A model generated the notes under the pieces. It made no database searches. It was not told the origin of the DNA and worked only from the letters and a program-made list of their open reading frames with translations. This document shows positions 26,505 to 36,403 of a DNA stretch of 64,000 nucleotides, piece after piece (the stretch's first letter is position 1; the number at the start of each line of letters is the position of its first letter). The stretch is from Nonlabens antarcticus (GTDB lineage Bacteria; Bacteroidota; Bacteroidia; Flavobacteriales; Flavobacteriaceae), in the NCBI RefSeq assembly GCF_015356755.1, contig NZ_JADFCO010000065.1:124001-188000 (forward strand), in the 5' to 3' direction. Made by a program: the position numbers and the translations under genes.

Positions 26505-27785
26505 TCAAACAGACCGCGAGTCTAAAAATTGCAAAATCGTTTTATAGAGAAATTTCAATTCTTCAGAGGTTGTTGTAAAAGGCGGTACCAGATAAATGGT
26601 CTTGCCCAATGGTCTTAAAAAAACTCCTTTATTCCAAAACCACTGAAATATTTCATTGCGCTCATTTCCATAACGCTTCATTTCTATGGCAAGCTCAAAG
26701 GCAAGAATGATCCCGCAATGCCGAACTTCACCTACCAGTTTATGCTGGCTCAGTTCTTCTACAAAAGCAGCATGGGAATCTGTGATTTGTTCCATACCGT
26801 TCTGAATCTCATCTGAAACCAGTAAATCTATCGCTGCGCTCGCTACCGCGCATCCCAGCGGATTCCCACTATAAGTATGACCATGGAAAAAGCCGCGACC
26901 GGTTTCATCGTGATAAAACGCGTCATAAACTTCCTGAGTGCAACTGGTGATCGCCATGGGCATAATCCCACCTGTCAATGCTTTAGAAAGACAGATAATA
27001 TCTGGTTTATTTGTGATTTGGTCACTGGCAAAGTAAGTTCCCGTCTTCCCAAAACCAGTCATCACTTCATCTGCGATGCAAATAATTCCGCTTTCGCGGA
27101 AGCGTTTTATAAGTCGGCATAATGCGGTTGCATCATTCATTTGCATGGCGGCAGCGCCTTGCACGAGTGGTTCATAGATGAAACTTGCAATCTGGTTTTC
27201 GGCAATAAGTCGTTCCGCCACTTTTAAAACGTCCTCAATATTTTCAGTGGTAGGCGCGGGAATCCGGATTACATCGATCAACAAATCTTCAAAAGGCCCA
27301 TTATAAACGGAAAGTCCAGAAGCACTCATCGCACCAAAGGTATCGCCGTGAAAACCACCTTCCAAGGCTACAACGGCATGACGTTTCTCACCGCGATTGA
27401 AATGGTATTGAAAAGCCATTTTAAGCGCAATCTCGACACTGGTGGATCCATTCTCTGAGAAGAAAATCTTGGCTTGATTGTGTGGTAAAATTTTGAGCAA
27501 CTTCTCTGATAATCGCACTGCTGGCTCGTGGGTCATACCCGCAAAAACTACATGATGCAATTGATCCACTTGATCTTTAATGGCTTGTGTCAATGCTGGA
27601 TTTGCATGGCCATAACTACAGGTGTACCAGCTAGAAATAGCATCAAAATATTGCTTACCATCGCCATCAAATAAATAATTTCCGCGAGCGTGTGAAATCG
27701 CAAGAGGAGGCAAAGCAGTTTTATGTTGGGTTAAGGGATGCCAGATAAATTGCGCATCCTTTTCTAGAATTTCTGCAGAAGTCAT
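26505..27785 (-). CDS. bioA: Adenosylmethionine-8-amino-7-oxononanoate aminotransferase
   Basis: A 426-residue PLP enzyme of aminotransferase class III. Typical features are IWHPLTQH at the N-terminus, ENGSTSVEIALKMAFQY, the PLP-lysine region CLSKALTGG and GRGFFHGHTYSGNPLGCA. It makes DAPA from KAPA using SAM. Palindrome copy 9 replaces helix codons before IADEVMTGFG (RFRESG) without an indel against the usual pattern. It overlaps bioD by 4 nt (ATGA). Confidence 0.97.
   Translation of the reverse strand: MTSAEILEKDAQFIWHPLTQHKTALPPLAISHARGNYLFDGDGKQYFDAISSWYTCSYGHANPALTQAIKDQVDQLHHVVFAGMTHEPAVRLSEKLLKILPHNQAKIFFSENGSTSVEIALKMAFQYHFNRGEKRHAVVALEGGFHGDTFGAMSASGLSVYNGPFEDLLIDVIRIPAPTTENIEDVLKVAERLIAENQIASFIYEPLVQGAAAMQMNDATALCRLIKRFRESGIICIADEVMTGFGKTGTYFASDQITNKPDIICLSKALTGGIMPMAITSCTQEVYDAFYHDETGRGFFHGHTYSGNPLGCAVASAAIDLLVSDEIQNGMEQITDSHAAFVEELSQHKLVGEVRHCGIILAFELAIEMKRYGNERNEIFQWFWNKGVFLRPLGKTIYLVPPFTTTSEELKFLYKTILQFLDSRSV
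27089..27104. repeat. Palindrome copy 9 (one-base variant)
   Basis: CGCTTTCGCGGAAGCG in bioA, read as RFRES. Confidence 0.88.
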
Positions 27786-28399
27786 AAGGACTGTAATTTT
27801 TGCCGGAATTTATCAGCGTATTCTTGAATTAAAATTGGTGTGATCTCTTCGTGCTTCTCCATATGACCTATGGTAGCAACACCGCTCATTTTTTCAATGA
27901 TTTCAATCGTTCCATCCAGCGCCACATGATTGTAGATAATTCCGGCACAGCTAAGACCGCGGGATTTTAGTAATTCAATGCTTAAAAGCGTGTGATTAAT
28001 ACTTCCCAAATACCCTGAACTGACCAAAATAATCTTGTCGGTAGGTGCGATCAAATCGGCTATGGTATTTTCATTATTAATGGGAACCAGTAATCCACCG
28101 GCTCCTTCAATAACTAAGTTGTTTGTTGTTTGTGGACGTTTTATTTTTTCTAACTCTACCGTAATCCCATCAATTTCTGCGGCCTTATGCGGGCTCATGG
28201 GCGTTTTGAGTCGGTAGGCTTCTGGGTGGAATGTTTCTTTATAATCTGGTAAAAGATCAGTGATTGTTCCACGGTCTGTTTCGGTTAGACCGCTTTGAAT
28301 GGGCTTCCAGTAATCTGCATTTAAGGCTCTCGTTACAATTGCGGCAACCACTGTTTTACCCACATCTGTTCCTATTCCTGTAATAAAATAACTAGTCAT
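27782..28399 (-). CDS. bioD: Dethiobiotin synthetase
   Basis: A 205-residue P-loop enzyme: ITGIGTDVGKTVVAAI at the N-terminus, the KPIQSGL segment and EGAGGLLVPI near residue 99. It closes the ureido ring of dethiobiotin using CO2 and ATP. It overlaps bioA by 4 nt and the DUF2007 gene by 8 nt, so expression is tightly linked. Confidence 0.96.
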   Translation of the reverse strand: MTSYFITGIGTDVGKTVVAAIVTRALNADYWKPIQSGLTETDRGTITDLLPDYKETFHPEAYRLKTPMSPHKAAEIDGITVELEKIKRPQTTNNLVIEGAGGLLVPINNENTIADLIAPTDKIILVSSGYLGSINHTLLSIELLKSRGLSCAGIIYNHVALDGTIEIIEKMSGVATIGHMEKHEEITPILIQEYADKFRQKLQSL

Positions 28400-28805
28400 T
28401 CAAATCAAATTCAGTTGCACAATTCATGCATTTATAATTCTTGTGGTTGATAAATGGGACGATACTATATAACGCCGCACGTAGGATTTCAGGAATACCT
28501 GTAGCACTATTCACATCATGTTGCTCCCGCACACTGCGTTTCCCACAATTGGGACATTTGATGGAACTGGTCATGGTTTGCGTGAATTCTGGGTCGCTTT
28601 TTTCAATAATCGCTGTAGCTTTGATAAAATCCTCTACATACACATCCATCTTGATCCCACCCATCGCGTTACTCGCAAAAGGCTCTGCCGCTATCGTGTA
28701 TTCATTGCGCAGGAACACTTTTATATTCTCGCTTTCCAGCTTTCCTTTGATCACTTGAGCTTCCGCTGGATAAACGAATATGGCCACCGTGCGGAATGTT
28801 TTCAT
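28392..28805 (-). CDS. DUF2007 / zinc-ribbon protein inside the biotin operon
   Basis: A 137-residue protein with an N-terminal DUF2007 (PII-like 'putative signal transducing') domain (TVAIFVYPAEAQVIKGKLESE) and a C-terminal zinc ribbon with CPNC and CMNC pairs. DUF2007 proteins are thought to sense or bind small ligands, without a proven role. It overlaps both bioD (8 nt) and bioF (4 nt), so it is made with the biotin enzymes. A regulatory or ligand-binding part is possible. Confidence 0.8.
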   Translation of the reverse strand: MKTFRTVAIFVYPAEAQVIKGKLESENIKVFLRNEYTIAAEPFASNAMGGIKMDVYVEDFIKATAIIEKSDPEFTQTMTSSIKCPNCGKRSVREQHDVNSATGIPEILRAALYSIVPFINHKNYKCMNCATEFDLND

Positions 28806-29923
28806 AGCTTTTTAATGATTAAAGCGAGTTGGTTCAGCATTTCCTCACATTCTACTGCCGTGTTGAAACTATGCAGACATATGCGCAGTCGTTCCTCACC
28901 TTCTGGAACCGTAGGCGATAAGATTGGTCTTATATCATAACCCAGATTCTGAAGTTGTAATGATGCCTTTTTAACCTTGTCATTTCCTTCTATGATACAG
29001 GTTTGTATGGGAGTAACGCTTTCGCGAAAGCGTAATTTCAATCCGCTTTGAATAACTAATCTATTAAACTTTTGAACCAATAATTGCAAATCAGTAATGA
29101 TATTTTCTTCCTGCTGAAGTAGATCGTAAGCGCTTGAAATGCAATGCAACGCATGTTGAGGCATTGCGGTGGTGTAAATAAAGCTGCGGGCAAAGTTGAC
29201 CAAAAACTGGTTGAGATCAAACCCTCCCAAAACAGCAGCGCCGTGACAGCCCATTGCCTTGCCATAGGTGACAATCCTAGCAAATATATCTGTTTCCAAA
29301 TGCAGTGATTGGGCCAGGCCCTCACCACGATTTCCTATGGTACCAAAGGCATGCGCTTCATCCAAAATTAAATGCACGTTGCTTTTCTTTTTAATCAATT
29401 TCAACAATTCTATTAGATCAGGCATATCGCCATCCATAGAAAAAACACTTTCTGTAATCACATAAACCTGCTGATTTTCTTCCTCAGAAAATTTATCTAG
29501 GAGTATGGAAAGATGGCCCAGGTCATTGTGACGGAATTTGAGAGATTTTGCATCGCTCAACTTGATCGCATCGCGTATGCTGGCATGGGAATATTCATCA
29601 TACAGAATCAAATCACCACGACGCGCCACGCTGCTTATCAATCCCAGGTTTGCATCATATCCAGAATTAAACAACAATGCCGACTCCACCTTATGAAATG
29701 CAGCGATTTTATCTTCTAAATGCTGACAGATCTCTGTCTGGCCAGTGAGCAAACGCGATCCCGTTGCACCATGCTGGGTACTGGCCTGGGGTTGTAGTTT
29801 TTTAGAAAAACCCAAATAATCATTTGAGGAGAAATCTATCAAACCTTGAGTCGTTCTGAGCTCCCGCATGCTTCCATTAGCATGTCGTTGGGCAAGTTTG
29901 ATAAGTAGTTTTTCTGGAATCAT
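28802..29923 (-). CDS. bioF: 8-amino-7-oxononanoate synthase
   Basis: A 373-residue class II aminotransferase-fold enzyme (slightly short) with IDFSSNDYLG at the start, GSRLLTG, DEAHAFGTIGNRGEG and the PLP-lysine region VTYGKAMGCHG. It condenses pimeloyl thioester with alanine. Palindrome copy 10 encodes LRFRES near the C-terminal domain. It is first in the cluster. A TATTTTTG box ends 5 nt before ATG, so the operon may start leaderless. Confidence 0.95.
   Translation of the reverse strand: MIPEKLLIKLAQRHANGSMRELRTTQGLIDFSSNDYLGFSKKLQPQASTQHGATGSRLLTGQTEICQHLEDKIAAFHKVESALLFNSGYDANLGLISSVARRGDLILYDEYSHASIRDAIKLSDAKSLKFRHNDLGHLSILLDKFSEEENQQVYVITESVFSMDGDMPDLIELLKLIKKKSNVHLILDEAHAFGTIGNRGEGLAQSLHLETDIFARIVTYGKAMGCHGAAVLGGFDLNQFLVNFARSFIYTTAMPQHALHCISSAYDLLQQEENIITDLQLLVQKFNRLVIQSGLKLRFRESVTPIQTCIIEGNDKVKKASLQLQNLGYDIRPILSPTVPEGEERLRICLHSFNTAVECEEMLNQLALIIKKL
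29017..29032. repeat. Palindrome copy 10 (perfect 16-mer)
   Basis: CGCTTTCGCGAAAGCG within bioF, read as RFRES. Confidence 0.97.
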
Positions 29924-29928
29924 AGGTG

Positions 29929-29936
29929 CAAAAATA
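29929..29936 (-). promoter_or_regulatory. -7 box of the biotin operon
   Basis: TATTTTTG on the minus strand, fitting TAnnTTTG and ending 5 nt before the bioF ATG. No correctly spaced TTG. No BirA-type operator was recognised. Confidence 0.5.
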
Positions 29937-30121
29937 CGGGATATGCAATTGCTAGGAGAGTTTGAAACGGCTAGAAAACAGGAGGATTTAATAGAAGAAG
30001 TTTCTTTATTCCTGGATCTACTGATAATCAGACTTTTGAAAATTGTTTTTATTGTTTATCAATGTTTTGTTATTGTTTTACAATAATTTTAGTTTAGTAT
30101 TGTGGTCTTGAATTATTACCG

Positions 30122-30598
30122 ATGAATAAATTAAAAATACTTTTTGGACTATCTACCTTATTGATAGCTATCCAGTTGTTCTATTTCCTGAGCCAGCTTT
30201 TATTTTTTGAAAGCATTAGCGCGCTGTTTATAAAAGACACAGAATACACGACCGTCTTTCAAAACCCGCGATGGTGGATCATAGAGATCATATTTACGAT
30301 GATATTGCTATCCTCTTGTTTTATCGCAATTGGTTTATGGAGCGGAATCAGAAATGGCTTATTTACAGATAAAGCAGTTTCCTATTTAAGAATTGGTTCT
30401 AGACTACTATTGGGAGTGGGAGCTGGGACGTTGCTCATCAGTTTATTAGATGCATTTAATTCGGTAAAAGAAAACAGTTTTTTCATGGATTTTATGGTGA
30501 GCGTCCTGATAATAATGTTGGGTTACTTGCTTCTGTTGTTTGTGGATGTTATTCAAAAAGGTATTTATTTTAAAAAGAAGAATGATCTAACTATATAA
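30122..30598 (+). CDS. ENDLT-array membrane protein 1 (DUF2975-like)
   Basis: A 158-residue, four-helix membrane protein, MNKLKILFGLSTLLIAIQLF at the start and FKKKNDLTI at the end. Hydrophobic spacing and the linked XRE gene fit the DUF2975 family. It is the first of seven consecutive paralogues and the only one with KND rather than END in the tail. The leader is very AT-rich with recurring ATTGTTT. Function unknown. Confidence 0.82.
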   Translation: MNKLKILFGLSTLLIAIQLFYFLSQLLFFESISALFIKDTEYTTVFQNPRWWIIEIIFTMILLSSCFIAIGLWSGIRNGLFTDKAVSYLRIGSRLLLGVGAGTLLISLLDAFNSVKENSFFMDFMVSVLIIMLGYLLLLFVDVIQKGIYFKKKNDLTI

Positions 30599-30609
30599 AT
30601 ATAGAAAAT

Positions 30610-31056
30610 TTGAAAATACTTTTTGGATTCACGGTTTTTGTGATTGTTGGCTTTCTAATACAAATTGTGACAATAACCTATTTCTATTTTAGTGATTCCA
30701 TTGGACCAAATTACCCTTACAGTGATCCCAAGTTTTGGTATGTACAATTACTAATGATCGCGTTATTTATCGGAGTCTGTTTTATTTCCAAAGGTTTGTG
30801 GAATACCATTAAAAAAGGCCCGTTTGAAAAGAGCTCAAGTCTGAACTTGAGAATAGGCAGAATTCTTTTGCTTGTAGTTGGTGTGATTTCGTTAGTTAAC
30901 GACATGTCATCGGCAACAATACCTCATGACGAAAATGCTATGGCGCTAATTGTAGTGGATGTAATGTTGATGATAGTGGGAGTAGGCACACTATTTACCG
31001 CTGATGTTCTCAAATCAGGATTTATTATCAAAGAAGAAAATGATCTAACCGTATAA
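30610..31056 (+). CDS. ENDLT-array membrane protein 2 (DUF2975-like, altered start)
   Basis: A 148-residue membrane protein ending KEENDLTV. By alignment with its close neighbour (protein 3), the start should be at 30601, 2 nt after the previous stop, but the codon there is ATA. The next in-frame start is TTG at 30610, three codons later. The KILFGF start and the LFTADVLKSG segment are nearly identical to protein 3. Translation may use TTG or, inefficiently, ATA. Confidence 0.75.
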   Translation: MKILFGFTVFVIVGFLIQIVTITYFYFSDSIGPNYPYSDPKFWYVQLLMIALFIGVCFISKGLWNTIKKGPFEKSSSLNLRIGRILLLVVGVISLVNDMSSATIPHDENAMALIVVDVMLMIVGVGTLFTADVLKSGFIIKEENDLTV

Positions 31057-31058
31057 CT

Positions 31059-31520
31059 ATGAAAAATTTGAAAATACTTTTTGGTGTTTCTTTGATTGCC
31101 TTACTTTTCTGTTTGGGTGATATTATATTTTTAGTTTTTTTCTTTGAAGAAATGGAACTCTTGATGGGAGAAAAAATAGCTTCTGATCCGAGTTTTTGGT
31201 TCGACAGGATTGTTAATTTGATTAATTATGTTGGAGTATTTCTAGTTTGCTTTGGCTTGTGGAAGGTTATTCAAAAAGGGCCGTTTGAAAAAAGATCTTC
31301 ATTCCTTTTACAAATTGGTGGTATTCTATTTTTGACAGCGAGTTTAACACTGATTGCCAACGACATCTATTTAATCAGTGCTTTTAGAAACGAGACAAGT
31401 TTAGTTTCACTACTGACCACAGATTTCATGTTACTAGTGATAGGCATAGGCACACTATTTACTGCTGATGTTTTAAAATCTGGAGTCCTTATAAAACAAG
31501 AAAACGACCTAACCGTATAA
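31059..31520 (+). CDS. ENDLT-array membrane protein 3 (DUF2975-like)
   Basis: A 153-residue, four-helix protein that starts MKNLKILFGVSLIALLF and ends KQENDLTV. It is the closest relative of protein 2, sharing FWxxR/Q...GLWxxIxKGPFEK and GTLFTADVLKSG. It starts 2 nt after the stop of protein 2. Confidence 0.83.
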   Translation: MKNLKILFGVSLIALLFCLGDIIFLVFFFEEMELLMGEKIASDPSFWFDRIVNLINYVGVFLVCFGLWKVIQKGPFEKRSSFLLQIGGILFLTASLTLIANDIYLISAFRNETSLVSLLTTDFMLLVIGIGTLFTADVLKSGVLIKQENDLTV

Positions 31521-31522
31521 TT

Positions 31523-32065
31523 ATGAAACAATTACTATATCATTTATCTAAAGCGTTTTCTTGGATTTTTTTAGTACTATTTGCATTCCTATTTGTTTTT
31601 AGCACATTAGGATTTGCTGAATATTATTTTGGCTGGGATGTGCCTTTCGTAGCATTAAGAGATGAGGGTTCAGCTATAGGTTCATTCCTATTTGTTACTA
31701 TACCTATTATTAATATCAGCTTAGGTTTCCCTCCTAATTGGTTTGTAATCATTCCGTTAATAATTTTCAGTTTCTACTCTCTTTACTTTTTTAAACTTTC
31801 TAGGTTTTTTAAGGTGTTCATTACAAAGACATTATTTTCAGCTGAATCCATATTGTCTTTAAAGAAATTTCTTTGGTTGAATTTAATTATAGTTGGAGTA
31901 GCTACAATCGCCTATGCAGTTCTATTGCTAAGAGAAGGATTTAGAATGGATGAATCTGCACTTATAATGGTGATTCATACCATAGCCTCCCTATTAGTAT
32001 ACTTATACTTAGATATGGCTCAAAAAGGCTATTCACTCAAACAAGAAAACGATCTAACTATATAA
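31523..32065 (+). CDS. ENDLT-array membrane protein 4 (DUF2975-like)
   Basis: A 180-residue membrane protein, the longest of the array, ending YSLKQENDLTI. The extra length is between helices 1 and 2 (around the GWDVPFVALRDEG and FPPNWF segments). Same 2-nt gap to its neighbours. Confidence 0.82.
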   Translation: MKQLLYHLSKAFSWIFLVLFAFLFVFSTLGFAEYYFGWDVPFVALRDEGSAIGSFLFVTIPIINISLGFPPNWFVIIPLIIFSFYSLYFFKLSRFFKVFITKTLFSAESILSLKKFLWLNLIIVGVATIAYAVLLLREGFRMDESALIMVIHTIASLLVYLYLDMAQKGYSLKQENDLTI

Positions 32066-32067
32066 TT

Positions 32068-32538
32068 ATGAAGCAAACAATATACTTCAACAGGTTTACA
32101 TTGGGTACGGTCTTATTCTTCATAGTAATAATAGCGCTTCTAGTTTTAAGCGTCTTTGCAAAATATGTTTTGGTTGAATCCGATCTTTTATTTAATGATG
32201 AAAAATCAAAATTCGTTTATGAAAGTGCCCAATTATTAGAGTTGATTTTGAAATCTATAGCTACTGGAATGTTTATTTATTCTCTGTATTGCTTTTATAA
32301 ATTTATGGTGAACTGCAATAAAGGTTTACTATTTTCTACAGTTTCAGTCAAACAATGGAAATCCATAAGTACGATATATTTAATATATGGCATCGCCTTT
32401 TTAATAGCTGGTTTTGTAGAGTTTAAATTCTTTTTTGGATGTCTTATAGTCGGGTTTATAAGTTCTGTGGCATATTCTTTCAGTAAGATTTTTGAAGATG
32501 GTACTGAGATTAAACAAGAAAACGATCTAACTATATAA
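32068..32538 (+). CDS. ENDLT-array membrane protein 5 (DUF2975-like)
   Basis: A 156-residue four-helix protein ending TEIKQENDLTI. The middle contains KFMVNCNKGLLFSTVSVKQW, the equivalent of the K-G-x-F loop of the other copies. Same 2-nt spacing. Confidence 0.82.
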   Translation: MKQTIYFNRFTLGTVLFFIVIIALLVLSVFAKYVLVESDLLFNDEKSKFVYESAQLLELILKSIATGMFIYSLYCFYKFMVNCNKGLLFSTVSVKQWKSISTIYLIYGIAFLIAGFVEFKFFFGCLIVGFISSVAYSFSKIFEDGTEIKQENDLTI

Positions 32539-32540
32539 TT

Positions 32541-33059
32541 ATGAGATGGATTAGCATTTTAAAGGCCGTATTAGGGTTTCTATATTTTTTTGCTTGGTTT
32601 CAAGTCCTTGCATTCCCGATGTATTTTGTGATGGCAGATGATGGATATACCATGAGTTTTGAACTAGGCGGTTACTTATTGTCAAATGGTCATTGGACTT
32701 TCTATCTAGTGCTTAGTTGCTGTGTTGCCGCACAGTTTTTCTTCCTCGGTATGATTTATTATTTAAGAGCTGCTGCGAGATTGATGACTCCACAGCAGGG
32801 AATTTCATTTGACGTTTCTAAACACCTTAATAGGGCTGGACTTGCTTGCGTAATAGGTGCTCTATTATTTAAGATTCCCGCCTTTTTCTATTTTTTTTCT
32901 AATAATAATACCGTGAACCGACCCTCACAATCTATGAATATGGGATATTCTTTTGACTCATTGCTAATGCTCGTAGCCTTTGGCATAATACTTATATTAA
33001 TCTCAAAGATTATAGGCATGAGCGTGCTTGTAAAACAGGAAAACGATCTAACTATATAG
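32541..33059 (+). CDS. ENDLT-array membrane protein 6 (DUF2975-like)
   Basis: A 172-residue membrane protein, most divergent in its middle (AAARLMTPQQGISFDVSKHL), ending LVKQENDLTI. It is the only array member closed by TAG. Same 2-nt spacing to the next gene. Confidence 0.82.
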   Translation: MRWISILKAVLGFLYFFAWFQVLAFPMYFVMADDGYTMSFELGGYLLSNGHWTFYLVLSCCVAAQFFFLGMIYYLRAAARLMTPQQGISFDVSKHLNRAGLACVIGALLFKIPAFFYFFSNNNTVNRPSQSMNMGYSFDSLLMLVAFGIILILISKIIGMSVLVKQENDLTI

Positions 33060-33061
33060 AT

Positions 33062-33472
33062 ATGAAAAAACATTTTAGTACAACCATGTATTTCATGTCC
33101 GCTGCGTTTACTGTCTTTTTCTTTTTTGAAATTTATGAAGTATTAAAAGCTAAAGGCACTACCATAGATTACTGGGATATTTCTAAAATTTTGAAGTCTT
33201 TAATTTTTATAGCGGGACTGGGGCTTTTCGTAAAATTTATGATGGTAGCAAATCAGAATAAATTATTTTCTAATAGTGCTTCTAGACTATGGACTTACAA
33301 ATCGACTGTTTTACTTTTTGCTGGAATATTAAGTTTTATAGAGCTACGCTTTAATGGTGGAGAAAGCGTAGAGTTTGCTAGCATTATTTTCCTTGCTTCA
33401 TTTTGCATTGCTATGAGTTCTATTTTCAAGGAGGCAAAATTAATTAAGGAAGAAAACGATCTAACTATATAA
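33062..33472 (+). CDS. ENDLT-array membrane protein 7 (DUF2975-like)
   Basis: A 136-residue membrane protein, the shortest, ending LIKEENDLTI. It keeps the NQNKLFSNSASRLW loop. The XRE regulator starts one base after its stop codon. Confidence 0.82.
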   Translation: MKKHFSTTMYFMSAAFTVFFFFEIYEVLKAKGTTIDYWDISKILKSLIFIAGLGLFVKFMMVANQNKLFSNSASRLWTYKSTVLLFAGILSFIELRFNGGESVEFASIIFLASFCIAMSSIFKEAKLIKEENDLTI

Positions 33473-33473
33473 T

Positions 33474-33680
33474 ATGCCCATCTACATCAATCTTGACGTA
33501 GTACTTGCCCAAAAAGGGATGCGCAGCAATGAGCTAGCAGAGATCGTTGGGATTACCAATGCTAATCTCTCCATCCTCAAAACTGGCAAGGCTAAAGCGG
33601 TGCGCTTTTCTACCTTAGAAGCTATTTGCGAGGCGCTGGATTGCCAGCCGGGAGATATTCTAGAATACAGAAACGATTAA
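33474..33680 (+). CDS. XRE-family (Cro/CI, YozG-like) regulator
   Basis: A 68-residue helix-turn-helix protein: NLDVVLAQKGMRSNELAEIV and ITNANLSILKTGKAKAVRFSTL form the HTH, with the YozG-type end LDCQPGDILEY. Small XRE proteins of this type are habitually paired with DUF2975 membrane proteins. Here one regulator closes a run of seven. It may control its own operon, with the membrane proteins modulating it; this is inference from context. Confidence 0.92.
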   Translation: MPIYINLDVVLAQKGMRSNELAEIVGITNANLSILKTGKAKAVRFSTLEAICEALDCQPGDILEYRND

Positions 33681-33698
33681 CTTTTGAATTATAACATC

Positions 33699-34148
33699 AT
33701 GAACAAAATTATCCTATCGCTCATTCTTTTTGCTATGACCTTATTTATGCAGGCGCAATCCATCACCGAAGACCAAGCAAAACAAATCATCAAAAATGAC
33801 GCTGTGGAATTCTTAAATGAGTTTGCTAACAATGAAAACATCAATCAATGTATCGAGATAAATGCATCCAATTACAACCTGCTTTCTCTCACAATTAAAT
33901 ATGAAGCTTATATCGTTTTTAAGGCGATGATTAAAAATTATGAGTTAGAACTCAATGCAACCTGCGGCGGAAAGACACCGTTAATGTATGCCGCAAAATA
34001 TGGGAGAAAAGAAATGGCTAGCGCACTTGTAGCAGCAGGTGCAGACGTCGGTTTTAAATATAAAGGTAGAACTGCCGTGGATTATGCTAAAAAATGCAAA
34101 CAACCAGAGCTGGTGAAATTATTTGAGGAATATAAAAATCTCAACTAA
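33699..34148 (+). CDS. Secreted ankyrin-repeat protein
   Basis: Starting at ATG 33699 (149 residues) it has a signal peptide MNKIILSLILFAMTLFMQAQ; the upstream TTG is rejected. The C-terminal half has about two ankyrin repeats (GKTPLMYAAKYGRKEMASAL, GADVGFKYKGRTAVDYAKKC). Such periplasmic proteins mediate protein contacts. It lies 18 nt after the XRE gene and ends before a strong terminator, so it may belong to the array operon. Confidence 0.82.
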   Translation: MNKIILSLILFAMTLFMQAQSITEDQAKQIIKNDAVEFLNEFANNENINQCIEINASNYNLLSLTIKYEAYIVFKAMIKNYELELNATCGGKTPLMYAAKYGRKEMASALVAAGADVGFKYKGRTAVDYAKKCKQPELVKLFEEYKNLN

Positions 34149-34161
34149 AATTTTAAACTAA

Positions 34162-34200
34162 AAAAAGCCCTCGATTCTTCGAATCGAGGGCTTTTTATTT
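34162..34200. terminator. Bidirectional terminator, ankyrin gene / atpC
   Basis: Perfect 16-bp stem (34162-34177 with 34181-34196), loop TTC, A-run before and T-run after. It separates convergent transcripts. Confidence 0.95.
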
Positions 34201-34214
34201 TTAGAATTCTGGGA

Positions 34215-34490
34215 TTAATCTGCCAGCACAATTGCTTTATTGTCCTTCATCTCAAGAACACCACCTTTTATTTTAAAATCTGTGGTGCCATTACCTTTCG
34301 TGAATTTATCTGCCACAGCAGATTCAAGCGATACATCACCAAACATCTTTACAGTCCCGCTAGTGAGTAATGAAACGATAGGTGCGTGATTGTCCAGCAT
34401 CTGAAAATCCCCTTCCATTCCAGGAACAGAAACCGATTCTACCTCGCCACTATATAAAGTCTCCTCTGGAGTTACAATTTCTAAATACAT
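34215..34490 (-). CDS. atpC: F1 ATP synthase epsilon subunit, short form
   Basis: A 91-residue epsilon subunit holding only the N-terminal beta-sandwich (MYLEIVTPEETLYSGEVESV, PGMEGDFQMLDNHAPIVSLL). The C-terminal helical hairpin that inhibits ATP hydrolysis in longer homologues is absent, as is common in Bacteroidota. It follows atpD by 135 nt; the other subunit genes are elsewhere. Confidence 0.94.
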   Translation of the reverse strand: MYLEIVTPEETLYSGEVESVSVPGMEGDFQMLDNHAPIVSLLTSGTVKMFGDVSLESAVADKFTKGNGTTDFKIKGGVLEMKDNKAIVLAD

Positions 34491-34625
34491 AATTTCTTAA
34501 AATCTCAATTACAAGCCCCAAATCTCAATAATAAGAGCTCAATTTTATTGTAACAATTCCCAAACTCAAAAATTGCGCCTTGAAATTTGGGATTTATTTT
34601 TTGTGATTTTTCGAGGTTTGCTCGA

Positions 34626-36152
<1,527 letters not shown>

Positions 36153-36285
36153 TTAAAAGGATACAGCTCAAAAAGCCTTTTTTCAGTGGCGCAAAGATAC
36201 TGTATTCCCTTTTATTTAAATATGTGATTTTTTACTTTTTTACCAGCGAGTTGGATCCTGTTCATTTGTTATGAATGTTGAACAT

Positions 36286-36309
36286 ATTCCGCTTTCGCGA
36301 AAGCGGAAT
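36286..36309. repeat. Palindrome copy 11, extended to 24 nt (intergenic)
   Basis: Perfect 16-mer at 36290-36305 with symmetrical flanks making a 24-nt perfect palindrome, between atpD and the glmS terminator. It is the longest copy in the window. Confidence 0.97.
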
Positions 36310-36351
36310 CGATAAAGATCCCACAACTCATAAAGCAAACTTTCAGAACAT

Positions 36352-36380
36352 GCAAAAGCCCTATATCAATAATAGGGCTT
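36352..36380 (-). terminator. Terminator of the glmS operon
   Basis: 9-bp stem AAGCCCTAT/ATAGGGCTT with 7-nt loop; on the minus strand it is followed by a T-run, 24 nt past the glmS stop. Confidence 0.8.
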
Positions 36381-36403
36381 CACATAATTTAATAGGATCA
36401 AGA

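Noticed and set aside
29868-30086. 72-residue plus-strand frame before the membrane-protein array
   Set aside because: It begins inside bioF on the other strand and crosses the bioF promoter box; its tail is an AT-rich leader.
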